A stretch of DNA of 10,500 bases. It comes from Paracoccaceae bacterium (GTDB lineage Bacteria > Pseudomonadota > Alphaproteobacteria > Rhodobacterales > Rhodobacteraceae). The position numbers and the translations under genes were made by a program. The notes under the pieces were generated by a model. It was not told where the DNA came from. It saw nothing but the letters and a program-made list of their open reading frames with translations, and made no database searches. Where the stretch lies: contig JAPOSK010000154.1 of NCBI GenBank assembly GCA_026709725.1, positions 1 through 10,500 on the forward strand, written 5' to 3'. Shown here piece after piece: positions 9,212 to 10,500 of the stretch. How positions within the stretch are numbered: the stretch's first letter is position 1; each line of letters opens with the position of its first letter.

Positions 9212-10500
9212 ATGAGATCCCTGTCAATCTCGGACGGCACCTGCGAGCGCCTCGGCGCCCATCATGACGGGGGCGGTGTCAACTTTGCCGTCTTTTCAGA
9301 GAATGCGACGAAGATTGAACTGTGTCTGTTTTCGCCCGATGGCCGGAGGGAAACATCACGTTTGGCATTGCCGGAGCGATCAGGATCTGTCTGGCACGGA
9401 TATGTTGAGACCCTGCCGGTGGGAACGCTCTATGGATATCGCGTGCATGGCAGCTACGCGCCTGAAGCGGGACATCGTTTCAATCCAAACAAGCTGCTGT
9501 GCGATCCCTATACCCGGTCCTATCATGGTTCCTGGTCAAGCCATCCGGCCACCTTTGGCTACAGCCCGACGTCACCGGACGGCGATTTGTCATTCAGTCG
9601 ATCCGACAGCGCGCCCCATGTGCCAAAATGCGTTGTTTCGGACCCTGAAGTTCTGCGCCCTGTCTCCCGTGAACGCCAGCGGCGCGACGACAGGGATTTG
9701 ATCTATGAGGCCCATGTCAAGGGCCTGACACAGATGCATCCGCGGGTCCCGGAAGCCCTTCGCGGGACATATGAAGGGCTGGTGTGCACGCCGGTTCTGG
9801 AACACCTGCAAGCGTTGGGCGTCAGGGCGATCGAACTCATGCCGGTTCACGGCTTCATCGACGATGAATTCCTCCTCGATCAGGGTCTCAGGAACTACTG
9901 GGGCTACAACACGATCGGTTATTTCGTTGCCGAGCCGCGGTATTTCGGGCCCAGGGGCCTGATGGGGTTTCGGTACATGGTCGACCGTTTCCATGATGCC
10001 GGGATCGAGGTGATACTTGATGTGGTCTACAACCACACCGCAGAAGGTGATCACCGTGGCCCGACCCTTTCCTTTCGCGGCCTTGACAACGCCTCCTACT
10101 ACCGGCTTCCTGCCGGGCAGCCCCGCTATTATGTGAATGACACCGGATGCGGCAACACAGTCAATATCGCGCACCCCTATGTCCTGCGGATGGTTCTCGA
10201 CAGTTTGCGCTTCTGGGTCGAGGTCATGGGAATTGACGGGTTCCGCTTCGACCTTGCCACCACTCTGGGACGCGAGGATCATGGATTTGACCCCCGGGGG
10301 GGCTTTTTTGATGCCCTGCGACAGGATCCGGTTCTGGCACGCGCACGCATGATCGCCGAACCCTGGGATATCGGCCCCGGCGGATATCAGCTGGGAGAGT
10401 TTCCGCATGAGTTCTCCGAATGGAATGACAGGTATCGCGATACAGTCCGGCGCTATTGGCGTGGCGACGCACACAGCACACAGGAGCTTGGCGCGCGACT
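9212..10500 (+). CDS. glgX: Glycogen debranching enzyme GlgX (GH13), 3' end outside window
   Basis: This frame is open from the ATG at 9212 to the right edge (429 codons plus two bases). GlgX proteins are usually near 650-720 residues, so about a third is missing, including the third catalytic Asp and the C-terminal domain. The enzyme hydrolyses alpha-1,6 links of the short stubs left by phosphorylase. Residues 20-110 form the CBM48-type N-domain (GGVNFAVFSENATKIELCLF, then GYRVHGSYAPEAGHRFNPNK). The barrel shows YEAHVKGLT, RAIELMPVH, NYWGYNTIGYF, region I DVVYNHTAEGD (Asp270, His275), region II DGFRFDLATTLGR with nucleophile Asp347, and region III IAEPWDIGPGGYQLG with acid/base Glu383. It starts 18 bp after glgA stops and has no strong ribosome site, so it probably depends on coupling. 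TreX-type debranching or isoamylase is the only close alternative; the operon favours GlgX. Confidence 0.96.
   Translation, partial: MRSLSISDGTCERLGAHHDGGGVNFAVFSENATKIELCLFSPDGRRETSRLALPERSGSVWHGYVETLPVGTLYGYRVHGSYAPEAGHRFNPNKLLCDPYTRSYHGSWSSHPATFGYSPTSPDGDLSFSRSDSAPHVPKCVVSDPEVLRPVSRERQRRDDRDLIYEAHVKGLTQMHPRVPEALRGTYEGLVCTPVLEHLQALGVRAIELMPVHGFIDDEFLLDQGLRNYWGYNTIGYFVAEPRYFGPRGLMGFRYMVDRFHDAGIEVILDVVYNHTAEGDHRGPTLSFRGLDNASYYRLPAGQPRYYVNDTGCGNTVNIAHPYVLRMVLDSLRFWVEVMGIDGFRFDLATTLGREDHGFDPRGGFFDALRQDPVLARARMIAEPWDIGPGGYQLGEFPHEFSEWNDRYRDTVRRYWRGDAHSTQELGAR

Noticed and set aside
9201..9215. Mini-frame ATGACATCGCAATGA (Met-Thr-Ser-Gln-stop) whose stop overlaps the glgX start as ATGA.
   Set aside because: A four-codon frame with poorly spaced ribosome site is easily chance. 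There is no evidence of use.
9959..9970. GlgX reads LMGF where relatives often have a Leu-Asp-Glu-Phe-like stretch, which could be a second compensated slip.
   Set aside because: Explaining it needs a deletion, an insertion and a substitution, and this loop varies among GlgX proteins. Ordinary substitutions are simpler.
9590..10474. Minus-strand open frame of 294 codons at the right end.
   Set aside because: The plus strand carries an unbroken glgX with catalytic motifs through the same region.

Overview
The window is a compact, single-strand stretch of an alphaproteobacterial-type chromosome, with roughly 55-60% GC by eye. It is dominated by central carbon and glycogen metabolism. The lineage call rests on the protein sequences, which resemble Rhodobacter/rhizobial-type enolase, GlgP, GlgB, GlgC and GlgA. 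It cannot be refined to a genus by reading alone. All genes lie on the + strand.

Layout: (1) 1-221 is the C-terminal end of a glycerate 2-kinase (MOFRL domain). (2) 222-515 is about 294 bp without a gene. It holds a perfect 8-bp inverted repeat (385-406), an overlapping near-perfect 14-bp direct repeat (389-418) and a small GC-rich hairpin (341-357), and is the likely control region for what follows. (3) 516-1790 is a complete enolase gene. (4) 1826-10500 is a glycogen cluster in the order glgP - glgB - glgC - glgA - glgX, with glgX cut by the right edge. Gaps between the complete genes from eno onward are about 1-40 bp and no terminator is seen, so eno through glgX reads as one transcription unit.

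How the genes fit together: GlgC makes ADP-glucose from glucose-1-phosphate, GlgA polymerises it, and GlgB adds alpha-1,6 branches. GlgP removes glucose-1-phosphate from chain ends, and GlgX removes the short branches GlgP leaves. Upstream, glycerate 2-kinase would make 2-phosphoglycerate, the substrate of enolase, so the left end handles lower-glycolysis intermediates while the right end stores and releases glucose.

Main anomaly: glgC is intact in length and in its other recognised motifs, but its signature RAKPA segment reads RGQAG. The DNA still contains GCC AAG CCG (Ala-Lys-Pro) one base out of frame. This looks like one inserted base and one missing base about ten bases apart, which restore the frame but replace the lysine equivalent to E. 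coli GlgC Lys42. It is either a sequence error or a real lesion in the catalytic/nucleotide-binding loop. Apart from this I see no undescribed system: the window is a housekeeping glycogen operon with an unusual enolase neighbour.
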